Positions 53,994 through 61,719 of a stretch of 64,000 nucleotides of DNA are shown here, piece by piece; position 1 is the stretch's first letter, and each line of letters opens with the position of its first letter. This stretch comes from Deminuibacter sp966424055 (GTDB lineage: Bacteria; Bacteroidota; Bacteroidia; Chitinophagales; Chitinophagaceae), in contig CBJLMB010000023.1 of the NCBI GenBank assembly GCA_966424055.1, positions 1 through 64,000 of the forward strand. Direction: 5' to 3'. The notes beneath the pieces were generated by a model, which was not told where the DNA came from, did not search any database, and saw only the letters and a program-made list of their open reading frames with translations. The position numbers and the translations under genes are program-made.

Positions 53994-55364
53994 TTATGGC
54001 CCGCTGTCTACTTTTGCTTTCAGTATGGAAGCAACGCTGGATGGTACATTCGATAAAAGATTGTATTTAGTGGCCGTTTCAATACTGTTTACAGAAGTGA
54101 GATAGGTTGTCCAGTCGGAGCTTACACTGTTGTCATTGGGTGTATTTACTGCGATCACCCGGGTGCTGGTGGTGATACGGGCCAGGTCGTTATTGCCTTC
54201 CGGAATTACTACGATCACTTTCCAGATATTACTGGGTACATTCACATTGCCATTGTCGATGGTGCTGGCACTGCCATTGCTGCCTGTGCCGCCGGTACCA
54301 TAACTGCCCATTACCACATATACTTCATTTCCGCCATTCACCAGTGTGCGGGTATAGTTTTCCAGGTTGGCCCATAACTGGCGATTATTATTAGGCGCCT
54401 GAGGTATCATATTGGTCATTAAAAAAGTGGCTGAATTGGCGGTTGCATCTGCAGTACGGTCGCCGGAAGGACAATTATGCCCCCTGTCAAAACCGCTGCC
54501 TGTATAACTGGTTTGCGATACCTGGTACCAGCCGGTGGGCAATGTATTGTCTGCCCTGAAATCGTTGGAGCGGGAAAAACTGCCCAGATCTGCAGAACCC
54601 ACATGCCAGCTCACCCAGTTAGGTTCGCCTTTATCGCGGTTGTAAGAAAGTTTATAATAGGTTTTATCCATCAGGTAATTGTTCACCAGCACAATGGAGG
54701 ATGAAGCATTACTTGGATTGCCCAGCAGCATGTTATCGTTATCGCCGGGTGTTGTTCCTCCACTGCCTGTAGTATCTGTACCAGAGCTAATTACAAAGCT
54801 GTCAAAATTAATACGGTTTGCACCGCCATCGGTTTTACGGATATCAAAACGAACCGTACCACTGGCTGTATACGTAAAGGAGGCAGTTTGCAGCGTAATG
54901 GAAGAAGTGGAGATGGTACTACCCAGCTTTGTGTAGCTGCTTCCCTGGTCTGCAGAAGCCCAGAGCTCCCAGGTACCATTGTCATCAGTGCCGTACACGG
55001 CATGCTTAACTGTAATGGTAAGATTTCCTGTTGCATTCACATCGAAGTTCATGCTTACAATACCGCTGTTTCGCACTCTTACAGACTTTGTTCCTTCTTT
55101 GCGGTCATTGGCCAGCGTGCCCAGCAGGGCGTCTGACAAGTTCCATGAACCGCTGGCGAGTGTTACATCTGCAGCAGCATAAGCAGTTTTCGTTCCCTGC
55201 TCAAAGTCTTCCGATAAAAGCTGTACGCTTTCTGTTCTGGCAATGTCTTTGGGCGTTTTCTGTATTGAATCGGGTGTGGGTACGGTTACATCATGCTTGG
55301 TACAACTGGCAAAGATAAAAGATACAATTGCCAGGCGCATAAGCGCGTTGGTTAGGCGTTTCAT
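53994..55364 (-). CDS. DNA/RNA non-specific endonuclease lipoprotein
   Basis: 456 residues. A lipoprotein signal ends FASC (Cys21). Residues ~45-195 form a beta-sandwich-like domain (DFEQGTKTAYAAADVTLASG, SVRVRNSGIVSMNFDV). The endonuclease (NUC1) domain follows: YYKLSYNRDKGEPNWVSWH, then the catalytic GFDRGHNCPSGDRTADATAN with the His and Asn of DRGHxxP, and SNIWKVIVVIPEG. It would degrade DNA and RNA at the cell surface. Both sides carry related dispersed repeats in opposite orientation. Confidence 0.93.
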   Translation of the reverse strand: MKRLTNALMRLAIVSFIFASCTKHDVTVPTPDSIQKTPKDIARTESVQLLSEDFEQGTKTAYAAADVTLASGSWNLSDALLGTLANDRKEGTKSVRVRNSGIVSMNFDVNATGNLTITVKHAVYGTDDNGTWELWASADQGSSYTKLGSTISTSSITLQTASFTYTASGTVRFDIRKTDGGANRINFDSFVISSGTDTTGSGGTTPGDNDNMLLGNPSNASSSIVLVNNYLMDKTYYKLSYNRDKGEPNWVSWHVGSADLGSFSRSNDFRADNTLPTGWYQVSQTSYTGSGFDRGHNCPSGDRTADATANSATFLMTNMIPQAPNNNRQLWANLENYTRTLVNGGNEVYVVMGSYGTGGTGSNGSASTIDNGNVNVPSNIWKVIVVIPEGNNDLARITTSTRVIAVNTPNDNSVSSDWTTYLTSVNSIETATKYNLLSNVPSSVASILKAKVDSGP

Positions 55365-55485
55365 ATTACTGGTGGTTTTGTTTATTCAGGTCAGATATCA
55401 GATGAAACGAAAAATAGCAGTAACCGCCATGGAAAAAGGAAGAATGATATTAAGTTTACATTAATCATTAGCTGTGAGCAATGAG

Positions 55486-55588
55486 GCAGTTTGCAGTCTG
55501 CAGTAGGCGGTCAATCGTAAATGGAGCGTTCGATAAAATATCACATACAAACATTTCTGTTTCTGCGTTTTCCGCGCATTCAGCGAGA
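55486..55588. repeat. Inverted copy of the dispersed repeat, right of the nuclease
   Basis: The reverse complement reads TCTCGCTGAATGCGCGGAAA then GCAGAAACAGAAATGTTTGT, TGATATTTTATCGAACGC and a GACCGCCTACTGCAGACTGC end. This is the repeat of 53724-53990 in opposite orientation. Together the two sides flank the nuclease gene at about 1.5 kb distance. Confidence 0.85.
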
Positions 55589-55609
55589 TGAATTGCTTGC
55601 AGCCGGGTG

Positions 55610-56419
55610 CTATCCGCTTGCCGGCTCAATTAACTGCAGAAAACTGCGCAGGTGCTGGTTAAATTCATCCGGTTGTTCCATATTGGGGATATGCGCTGCA
55701 TCGTTGATAACCACCAGTGTTGCATGCGGTATGCCGGCCTGTATCTGCCTGGAGGCCTCCACCGGCATAAATTCATCTTCCGCGCCTGCTATCAATAGTA
55801 CAGGACAACAGATTCCAGGCAACAGGGGAATATAGGATGTTCTTTCCGCACGCCCTTCCTGTACCATTGCAGATCCGGTGGCGCTGGTGGTTTCCATCAT
55901 ATTTTTTACCTTTGCCACCAATGGAGCATTGTTGGCAAGCGTATGTTTGCTTAAAAACCGGTGCAGTCTTTCTTTTGCAAAAACCTTCATTCCCTGTTGC
56001 TGTATATATGCAGCAAGCTGCAGGCTGCGCTTGTAAGTTTCCTCGCTTTCTGCAGCTGCCGATGTATCAGCCAGTACCATACCCGCAAACAACTGCGGCA
56101 CCAGCCGGTATAATTCAAACACGATCTGTCCGCCCATCGCGAGGCCAACAAAAACAGCTTTGGTAACCTGTAGAGCAGCGCAGAGATGAATAATATCCAG
56201 CGCCAGTTCATCCAGCAACGTTGTTTTGCCGGGTATACCTGTTTCGCCATACCCGCGCAGGTCGGGCAAGATCAGCCTGTAACCGGCAGCCAGCGCGCCT
56301 GCCTGGTACTGCCACACACTGCGGTTAAGCGGATGGCCGTGAATAAAAACCAATGGCAGGCCTTGTCCCAGGTCTTCATATACCAGGTTAATGCCCCGTA
56401 TCTTCAATTGTTTTTTCAT
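55610..56419 (-). CDS. Alpha/beta hydrolase
   Basis: 269 residues from the ATG at 56419 (MKKQLKIRGINLVYEDLGQG); the longer frame to 56563 overlaps the cupin gene and is doubtful. Fold marks: LVFIHGHPLNRSVWQYQ, LILPDLRGYGETGIP, the nucleophile position in VFVGLAMGGQIV, where Ala replaces the usual Ser, Asp in LIAGAEDEFM and His in AAHIPNMEQ. The missing nucleophile Ser (GLAMGG) is worth checking. 16 bp after the cupin gene. Confidence 0.85.
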   Translation of the reverse strand: MKKQLKIRGINLVYEDLGQGLPLVFIHGHPLNRSVWQYQAGALAAGYRLILPDLRGYGETGIPGKTTLLDELALDIIHLCAALQVTKAVFVGLAMGGQIVFELYRLVPQLFAGMVLADTSAAAESEETYKRSLQLAAYIQQQGMKVFAKERLHRFLSKHTLANNAPLVAKVKNMMETTSATGSAMVQEGRAERTSYIPLLPGICCPVLLIAGAEDEFMPVEASRQIQAGIPHATLVVINDAAHIPNMEQPDEFNQHLRSFLQLIEPASG

Positions 56420-56435
56420 CTTGTTACTATTTGTA

Positions 56436-56948
56436 TCAGCATTGTTGCTGCTGATCATTTTGCTGTGGCGGTATAGCATCCAGTAATATGGCCAGCTGAA
56501 TACAGGGCTTGTCAGTACGGTTGCTCCATGCATGATTGGTACCTCTTTGTATAACAATATCACCGGCCCTGATCAGCGTTTCTTCTTCTTCCATTACCAG
56601 GTACACTTCCCCTGAAAGGATAATGATATAATCCAGTGTGTTGGTCTGGTGCATCAGCGGATGCGGTTTGCCCGGTACAGCTGTAATACCGAGTGCTTTA
56701 TCGGGCGGGATTTGAACATAACGGAAAAAGCTGCCGTTGGCAGATACTTTGGGGAACAAGGTATCTTCAAACACCGGTTCCTGTTCCAGCTGTACCGGCA
56801 TAGAAGCGGTGCTCCATACATCGTACATGATCAGGGAAGGAACATGTTCTGAAACACCGGGTACAGGCCCGTCTTCAGTTATCACTGATCTGCCATTGCG
56901 AAAGCCTGTTATAACGCGGCGTGGTGCATTTGTAGCGATCTGTTGCAT
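56436..56948 (-). CDS. Cupin domain protein
   Basis: 170 residues. A single cupin with PHPLMHQTNTLDYIIILSGEVYLVM and GDIVIQRGTNHAWSNRTDKP; the metal-type H/E/H positions are only partly met (His after PHPLM, His in TNHAWSN). Its role may be a metal-dependent dioxygenase or isomerase of an aromatic. First gene of the operon with the hydrolase, facing the HxlR gene. Confidence 0.85.
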   Translation of the reverse strand: MQQIATNAPRRVITGFRNGRSVITEDGPVPGVSEHVPSLIMYDVWSTASMPVQLEQEPVFEDTLFPKVSANGSFFRYVQIPPDKALGITAVPGKPHPLMHQTNTLDYIIILSGEVYLVMEEEETLIRAGDIVIQRGTNHAWSNRTDKPCIQLAILLDAIPPQQNDQQQQC

Positions 56949-56999
56949 AATACTTTTACTGTTTACTTAGCTATTGTTTTTGTATAACAAAACTATTTT

Positions 57000-57018
57000 G
57001 CAAATAAGTTAAATTTGC
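57000..57018. promoter_or_regulatory. Inverted repeat in the cupin/HxlR intergenic region
   Basis: GCAAAT (57000-57005) and ATTTGC (57013-57018) form a 6-bp inverted repeat with a 7-base centre. It overlaps TAAATTTG (57010-57017), a match to the -7 element on the plus strand. Confidence 0.5.
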
Positions 57019-57030
57019 TATAGTTAACCA

Positions 57031-57048
57031 GGGGTAACCGGTTACCCC
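57031..57048. promoter_or_regulatory. 18-bp perfect palindrome upstream of the HxlR gene
   Basis: GGGGTAACCGGTTACCCC is its own reverse complement and ends one base before the ATG at 57050. The divergent cupin/hydrolase genes lie 83 bp to the left. HxlR regulators bind as dimers to palindromic sites, so this is a likely operator for autoregulation and for the divergent genes. Confidence 0.6.
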
Positions 57049-57049
57049 G

Positions 57050-57448
57050 ATGAAACCATGTACTATGGCAACGATCTGTATTAATGGCATGGCCCGGAAG
57101 GCAACCTGCAAGGAAGAGATAAAAGCAATACATGATAGTTTAGACCTGCTGGGTGGTAAATGGAAACTGCGTATCCTGCTCTACCTGGCCAACCGCACAG
57201 GGCAGCAGAATCATTTTAAGAAGATGCTGCGCGAAATAGAGGGCATCTCTGCTAAAATGCTGGCGAAAGAATTGAAGGAACTGGAAATAAACATGCTGGT
57301 ATCACGGCAGGAACAGGACACCAGGCCGCTTACAGTGGTTTACGCCATCACTTCTTATGGCCAGAGTGTATTGCCCATCAGGGAACACCTTGTGCAATGG
57401 GGGCTTAATCACCGGCAAAAACTGAACCTGCAATCAGGTGGTCAGTAA
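57050..57448 (+). CDS. HxlR family transcriptional regulator
   Basis: 132 residues; a second ATG at 57065 is in frame and would move the palindrome further upstream. The HxlR winged helix shows IHDSLDLLGGKWKLRILLYLANRTG, MLREIEGISAKMLAKELKEL and VVYAITSYGQSVLPI. A CxxxxGMARKATC stretch near the N-terminus holds Cys residues as in redox- or electrophile-sensing members. Divergent from the cupin/hydrolase operon, which it probably represses. Confidence 0.93.
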   Translation: MKPCTMATICINGMARKATCKEEIKAIHDSLDLLGGKWKLRILLYLANRTGQQNHFKKMLREIEGISAKMLAKELKELEINMLVSRQEQDTRPLTVVYAITSYGQSVLPIREHLVQWGLNHRQKLNLQSGGQ

Positions 57449-57598
57449 TAATATGAAGATCTTTCTTCGAAGAAAATCACCAGCAGAACGATCTTCAATC
57501 ATACAGTTATCACAACGGGTTTTTACAAACCGGCAACCGTTGAAGCGCCGGTATCCGCTGCAGTACGCAACTCATTATGAATAACACAATGAACTGAT

Positions 57599-58168
57599 AT
57601 GAAAGCAACCGAGATCATCAGCCGGCTTTATCCGAACCTGCCGGCTTCAGAGGCAAGCCCCAATGCCGATAATGCCACACTCTTTAAAGATGAGAACAAG
57701 TACCGGCAGTTTCAAAGCAGGGATATAGAAGGCATCCGCATCGCAGTACCGGAAGAAGACCGTGATGCGATAGTACATACACTACAGGAAACGCTGCAGC
57801 AGGATTATGTGGTGTATTTTTCTGAACAGAATTTTGGGCATGGGCCGGATGTGGTCACCGTGCTGCAATCTGCAGACAGGTACGATGCGCTGCGTTTTGA
57901 AGGCTGCAACGGCATTAATTACGACATTTATACAGATGATATCATTGCCCACCTGGAAGCGCTTGAAAAAGAACATCCTTTTGTTTTGAAAGGTGTGGGT
58001 GTCGATTTTTTACAGGGCGATTTTCTTACAGTTCCCGACGATGTAGAAACGCTCGCACAATACATGTACGAATTTTGTCCCGATATCGTTGACCAGGGCA
58101 CAGGCACCGTGGAAGAGCTTGCCAATGAAATAAAAAATACCGGTAGTTTTTATTACTGGTGGGATTAA
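57599..58168 (+). CDS. DUF4253 protein
   Basis: 189 residues. The C-terminal half fits DUF4253: YDALRFEGCNGINYDIYTDDI, VGVDFLQGDF and MYEFCPDIVDQGTGTVEELA, then NTGSFYYWWD. The function of this family is unknown; it is found in many bacteria as a soluble cytoplasmic protein. Single gene. Confidence 0.8.
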   Translation: MKATEIISRLYPNLPASEASPNADNATLFKDENKYRQFQSRDIEGIRIAVPEEDRDAIVHTLQETLQQDYVVYFSEQNFGHGPDVVTVLQSADRYDALRFEGCNGINYDIYTDDIIAHLEALEKEHPFVLKGVGVDFLQGDFLTVPDDVETLAQYMYEFCPDIVDQGTGTVEELANEIKNTGSFYYWWD

Positions 58169-58284
58169 ATATACACGCTTGTTGCCACACGGATGTTTTG
58201 TACATAAAACACCTTTGTCTACTACATGCCAAACCACTGCTTGCTTATTTTTATAAACAGGCAATGACGTTTGGGTTCCTTTTA

Positions 58285-58566
58285 TTATTCTATTAGTACA
58301 GGGAAAACATAATTACAGGGCAGGCAGGCCGCGAGACTTTCTTCTTTTTTATAATTGCCGGCAACAATCACCACTGCTGTGCGGCACCTGGCAGTGAGCC
58401 TGATATGCTGCACACGGCTACTACTTCCCTTTATTATTTCCACTACACGCAGGGCCAGTTTTTTACGCACGGGCGTTTCACCCGGAGCAGGGCTAACTGA
58501 TTGTTTACCCGCTTGATAGCAGGAAACTAGTACAATGGAGAACAATAGAACAACAATGTGTTTCAT
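58285..58566 (-). CDS. Small hypothetical lipoprotein
   Basis: 93 residues from the ATG at 58566. A lipoprotein signal ends VSCYQ. The mature part KLALRVVEIIKGSSSRVQHIRL and two Cys in SLAACLPCNY suggest a small disulphide-bonded or metal-binding protein. No family recognised. Convergent with the DUF4253 gene. Confidence 0.6.
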   Translation of the reverse strand: MKHIVVLLFSIVLVSCYQAGKQSVSPAPGETPVRKKLALRVVEIIKGSSSRVQHIRLTARCRTAVVIVAGNYKKEESLAACLPCNYVFPVLIE

Positions 58567-58587
58567 GATTACCTGATTGAAATGCAA

Positions 58588-58914
58588 ACGGCAAAGCCTT
58601 TATCTTGTATACTCCGTTATGACAATCTGGTTACAGTTTACCCCTATTCCATCCTTTTTTTTAATATAACAGCTTTTTTTATACAGGAAACCTGCCGCCT
58701 GGGTTGCACACTCGTAAAGCATTTTAGTTTACATGTGAAAAATCACAAAAAACCTTGTTCAGCTGCTTACTGGCAGGGCTTTTTTTTAAAATAACTTTCC
58801 TTTTACAAAAGAACATGGCCGGGGTTTACCTGATAATGCATAGGCTGAATTATCTTTAAACCACCTGCTGTAACACGCCTTGGTTACTGCTTATTCCGGG
58901 AAACGATAACCGAA
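58588..58914. other. 327-bp gap with a possible hairpin
   Basis: AAAAAACCTTG (58747-58757) can pair with CAGGGCTTTTTT (58774-58785), with one mismatch, and is T-tailed on both strands. I see no gene; any start for the membrane protein at 58915 is not evident. Confidence 0.35.
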
Positions 58915-59325
58915 ATGAACAACCTCTCTTATTCATTAAAAGTCTGGCTGACAAGTGTTGTCGTTGCACCCTTGCTGGTCTACCTGGTCAGTTATTTTGC
59001 CGGTTATACCCATTTTTTTAATGTGTTTGAATGGCTGCTGGCATTCGGGTTTCTGTTATCGCTGCCCAGCTTCCTGCTCTTTTTGTTTCTCGTAATATTT
59101 CTCAGCACAAAAAAATGGGAGCCTGTACTGAAACAATACCTGCTCACCATATGCGGATGCGTTTTAACCGTCGCTCCTATATACCTGCTGTTCGGGCGGG
59201 AAAAAACCAGTTTGCTGGTCATGTTCTGCTATCTTGTACCCTGTATTGCCGGTATAAAATATTACCGCCTGCCCTGTAAAACAATGTCCCCCGAAGAACA
59301 GCACCATGATAAAGCAGGCAATTAG
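58915..59325 (+). CDS. Small membrane protein
   Basis: 136 residues with four hydrophobic segments (WLTSVVVAPLLVYLVSYFAG, WLLAFGFLLSLPSFLLFLFL, LLTICGCVLTVAPIYLLF, LLVMFCYLVPCIAGIKYYRL). Positively charged residues cluster after segment 2 and 3. No family recognised. Single gene. Confidence 0.7.
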   Translation: MNNLSYSLKVWLTSVVVAPLLVYLVSYFAGYTHFFNVFEWLLAFGFLLSLPSFLLFLFLVIFLSTKKWEPVLKQYLLTICGCVLTVAPIYLLFGREKTSLLVMFCYLVPCIAGIKYYRLPCKTMSPEEQHHDKAGN

Positions 59326-59465
59326 CAACAACGGCCTGTTAAATGTTTTAACAATTTTTCTGCTGTCCTGAATGGGGGAAAGGGTATGGCATATTGTTTT
59401 ACCTGTAGAGCCAAATACGCAGGCATTAACAGCCTTCGTGGTGGTGTTTTATAGTGTGAAATCTT

Positions 59466-59948
59466 ATGCAAAAACAACAGCTTCGTCAGGATAATCCCTC
59501 TTTTAATTTAACCATTGAACGGCTGATCGCTTTATCACCGGAATTGCTGTACTGGGCATGGACAGAGGGTATTGACCATTGGCTTGCAGTGCCGGGGACA
59601 GTGCATACCAACGAATCAGACAGATCAGATATTGTATTCAACTCAAATTTTCCAGGTAAACTTCACTCATATGCCATCCGGTTTCTTTGTCTTATTCCCG
59701 ATCAGCTGATAGTTTGCACCTTGCTCTCAGCGCCGGTCAAAGACAGCGGAACCATTATTTCGGTAAAACTACTGCCCAATGAGTACGGCACAAAGCTGTT
59801 ACTGTTTCATGACGGGTTCAGCAGCGAAATTATAAGGGATGGCTATGGTGAAGCCTGGATAAAAATACTCGAACGGATGGAAGACAAACTGGTATACGCC
59901 TGGCTCACCAATATCGCATCCTTTTTCAATAATGCAAAAGCTTCCTGA
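59466..59948 (+). CDS. SRPBCC/AHSA1-like protein
   Basis: 160 residues. The opening FNLTIERLIALSPELLYWAWTEGIDHWLAVPG resembles the START/AHSA1 start (fxxVw..wt..e.l..W), and the end DGYGEAWIKILERMEDKLVY the last helix. Conserved motifs between are weak. It may bind a hydrophobic ligand. It lies 144 bp before the sigma gene on the same strand, but any link is doubtful. Confidence 0.6.
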   Translation: MQKQQLRQDNPSFNLTIERLIALSPELLYWAWTEGIDHWLAVPGTVHTNESDRSDIVFNSNFPGKLHSYAIRFLCLIPDQLIVCTLLSAPVKDSGTIISVKLLPNEYGTKLLLFHDGFSSEIIRDGYGEAWIKILERMEDKLVYAWLTNIASFFNNAKAS

Positions 59949-60092
59949 TACCTGGAATTCATTTACACCGGCGGGCTGATACGCCCCCTTCAGCCTGCAC
60001 AGGCGCCATATATATCCCGGTATTGCCATACGTCCCAATTAGTATTAATTTAAGAAAAACACCCGGCTGCTACAAGGCATTTATTTTTCATT

Positions 60093-60668
60093 TTGCCGAT
60101 TTATGATTTATTTTTAGCGAAATTTTTTTGTTTGACAGAGGAAGAAATCTATAGAGCGTTCCAGTCGGTTTTTGAAAAATATTATGCTGCACTCTGCAAG
60201 TATTCATTCTCCATTATTAAAGAGCAGGAAGCGAGCGAGGATCTTGTGCAGGAAGTATTTATGAAAGTCTGGGAGAAAAACAGGGAGCTGATCCTTTCTG
60301 AAGGTATCCGTTTTTACCTGTTCACCGCTGTAAGGAACAACAGCTTTAATTTTTTAAAAGCAAAGCGGCGGACACCGGTTATCCCTTTTGAACAGCAGGA
60401 TTACCAGTTGACGGAAAGGGATACACAGGAATACGAAGCACAGCAGCACAATTACCGCCAGTTGCTGGAACAGGGTATAGACCGCCTGCCCCCCAGGTGC
60501 AAGGATGTTTTTTTATTAAGCCGCTTTGGTAAATTTTCGTACCAGGAAATTGCCAATAACCTGGGTGTATCCATTAAAACCGTGGAGAACCAGATAGGTA
60601 AGGCATTGAAAATACTGCGGTCTGTGGCCAAGGTGGCAAAATTATTTTTGCTGATTTTCCTGAATTGA
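60093..60668 (+). CDS. ECF sigma factor of the second FecIR unit
   Basis: 191 residues from TTG at 60093 or 178 from TTG at 60132 (LTEEEIYRAFQSVFEKYYAAL). No ATG lies in frame before region 2, so a non-ATG start is needed; TTG 60132 best fits family length. Region 2 holds IIKEQEASEDLVQEVFMKVWEKN and region 4 LPPRCKDVFLLSRFGKFSYQEIANNLGVSIKTVENQ. It is 54 bp before a FecR gene. Confidence 0.9.
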   Translation: MPIYDLFLAKFFCLTEEEIYRAFQSVFEKYYAALCKYSFSIIKEQEASEDLVQEVFMKVWEKNRELILSEGIRFYLFTAVRNNSFNFLKAKRRTPVIPFEQQDYQLTERDTQEYEAQQHNYRQLLEQGIDRLPPRCKDVFLLSRFGKFSYQEIANNLGVSIKTVENQIGKALKILRSVAKVAKLFLLIFLN

Positions 60669-60721
60669 TAGGGGAAAACAGCGATTGTTTATTTTATTAA
60701 TGGCAGAAGAAATTACATATA

Positions 60722-61711
60722 ATGGGGCAACTGGAAGATTATATTATTGAAATTATTGGCAAACAATTGAATGGCACTGCAACTGCTGCAGAACTTGATC
60801 AATTGGAACAATGGCTAAATAAAGACCCTTTGTTAAACCACGAAGAATACAACACCTACAAGCGGCTATGGGTAGAAACCGGCGAACTGGCCGACAACCT
60901 GGTGTTTGACAGCCAGGCTGCCTGGAAAAAACTGGATAGCCGCATCCAGCAAAAAGCCGCTGCCCGAAAACAGGGCATTTTTCACCTTGCCAGAACGCGA
61001 TGGATGGTAGCTGCAGCTGTTTTGCTGGCTGTGGTGGCTGCAACCTGGCTGCTGGTATCGCGCCAGGCAACAACCGATCTCACGATCACCGCATCTACCG
61101 ATAACCAGGCCATCCGCCTGGGCGATGGCTCTACCGTTACCCTGCGCAAAGGTGCCACGCTGGTTTACCCTGCTGCATTTTCTTCCGGCGCCCGTAAACT
61201 GCAATTGAACGGGGATGCTTTTTTTGTAGTAGAAAAAAACAGCCGGTCGGCATTTATTGTAACCACTGCCAATGCCGAAATCAAAGTACTGGGCACATCG
61301 TTCTTTGTACATGCCACTGCTGACAGCGCAGATGTATTTGTCAACAGCGGCCGTATACGTTTTACCAATAAGAACCAAAAAAGCAGCTTTGTTGAGCTTA
61401 ATGCAAACGAAGCTGCAACATTGATCATGAACCGGCTGGAGAAAAAAACAGTAAAAAATGCCAATTATATTGCCTGGCAAACCGGCATACTCGACTTCAA
61501 TGATGAACCGCTCGACCAGGTTGTACAGGATTTAAATGATTATTATGCAGATTCAGTAGTACTTTCGCCAGAACTGGACACTGTTGCTGCGTCTATCGCT
61601 GTTAACGCTCATTTTAATAAAGAACCTTTAGACGAAGTGCTGAAGGAAATTACCTTAGCTACACAAATACACAGCCGGCGGGAAAGCAACAGAATTATAC
61701 TTTATAAGTAA
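60722..61711 (+). CDS. FecR anti-sigma factor of the second unit
   Basis: 329 residues. The N-terminal ~90 residues are cytoplasmic; a TM helix follows (RWMVAAAVLLAVVAATWLLV). The periplasmic FecR domain has AIRLGDGSTVTLRKGATLVY, VLGTSFFVHATADSADVFVN; the end EPLDQVVQDLNDYYADSVVL is the STN-like C-terminus. It is 8 bp before the TonB receptor gene, so one transcript. It holds the sigma factor encoded before it. Confidence 0.93.
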   Translation: MGQLEDYIIEIIGKQLNGTATAAELDQLEQWLNKDPLLNHEEYNTYKRLWVETGELADNLVFDSQAAWKKLDSRIQQKAAARKQGIFHLARTRWMVAAAVLLAVVAATWLLVSRQATTDLTITASTDNQAIRLGDGSTVTLRKGATLVYPAAFSSGARKLQLNGDAFFVVEKNSRSAFIVTTANAEIKVLGTSFFVHATADSADVFVNSGRIRFTNKNQKSSFVELNANEAATLIMNRLEKKTVKNANYIAWQTGILDFNDEPLDQVVQDLNDYYADSVVLSPELDTVAASIAVNAHFNKEPLDEVLKEITLATQIHSRRESNRIILYK

Positions 61712-61719
61712 ATTGCTGC

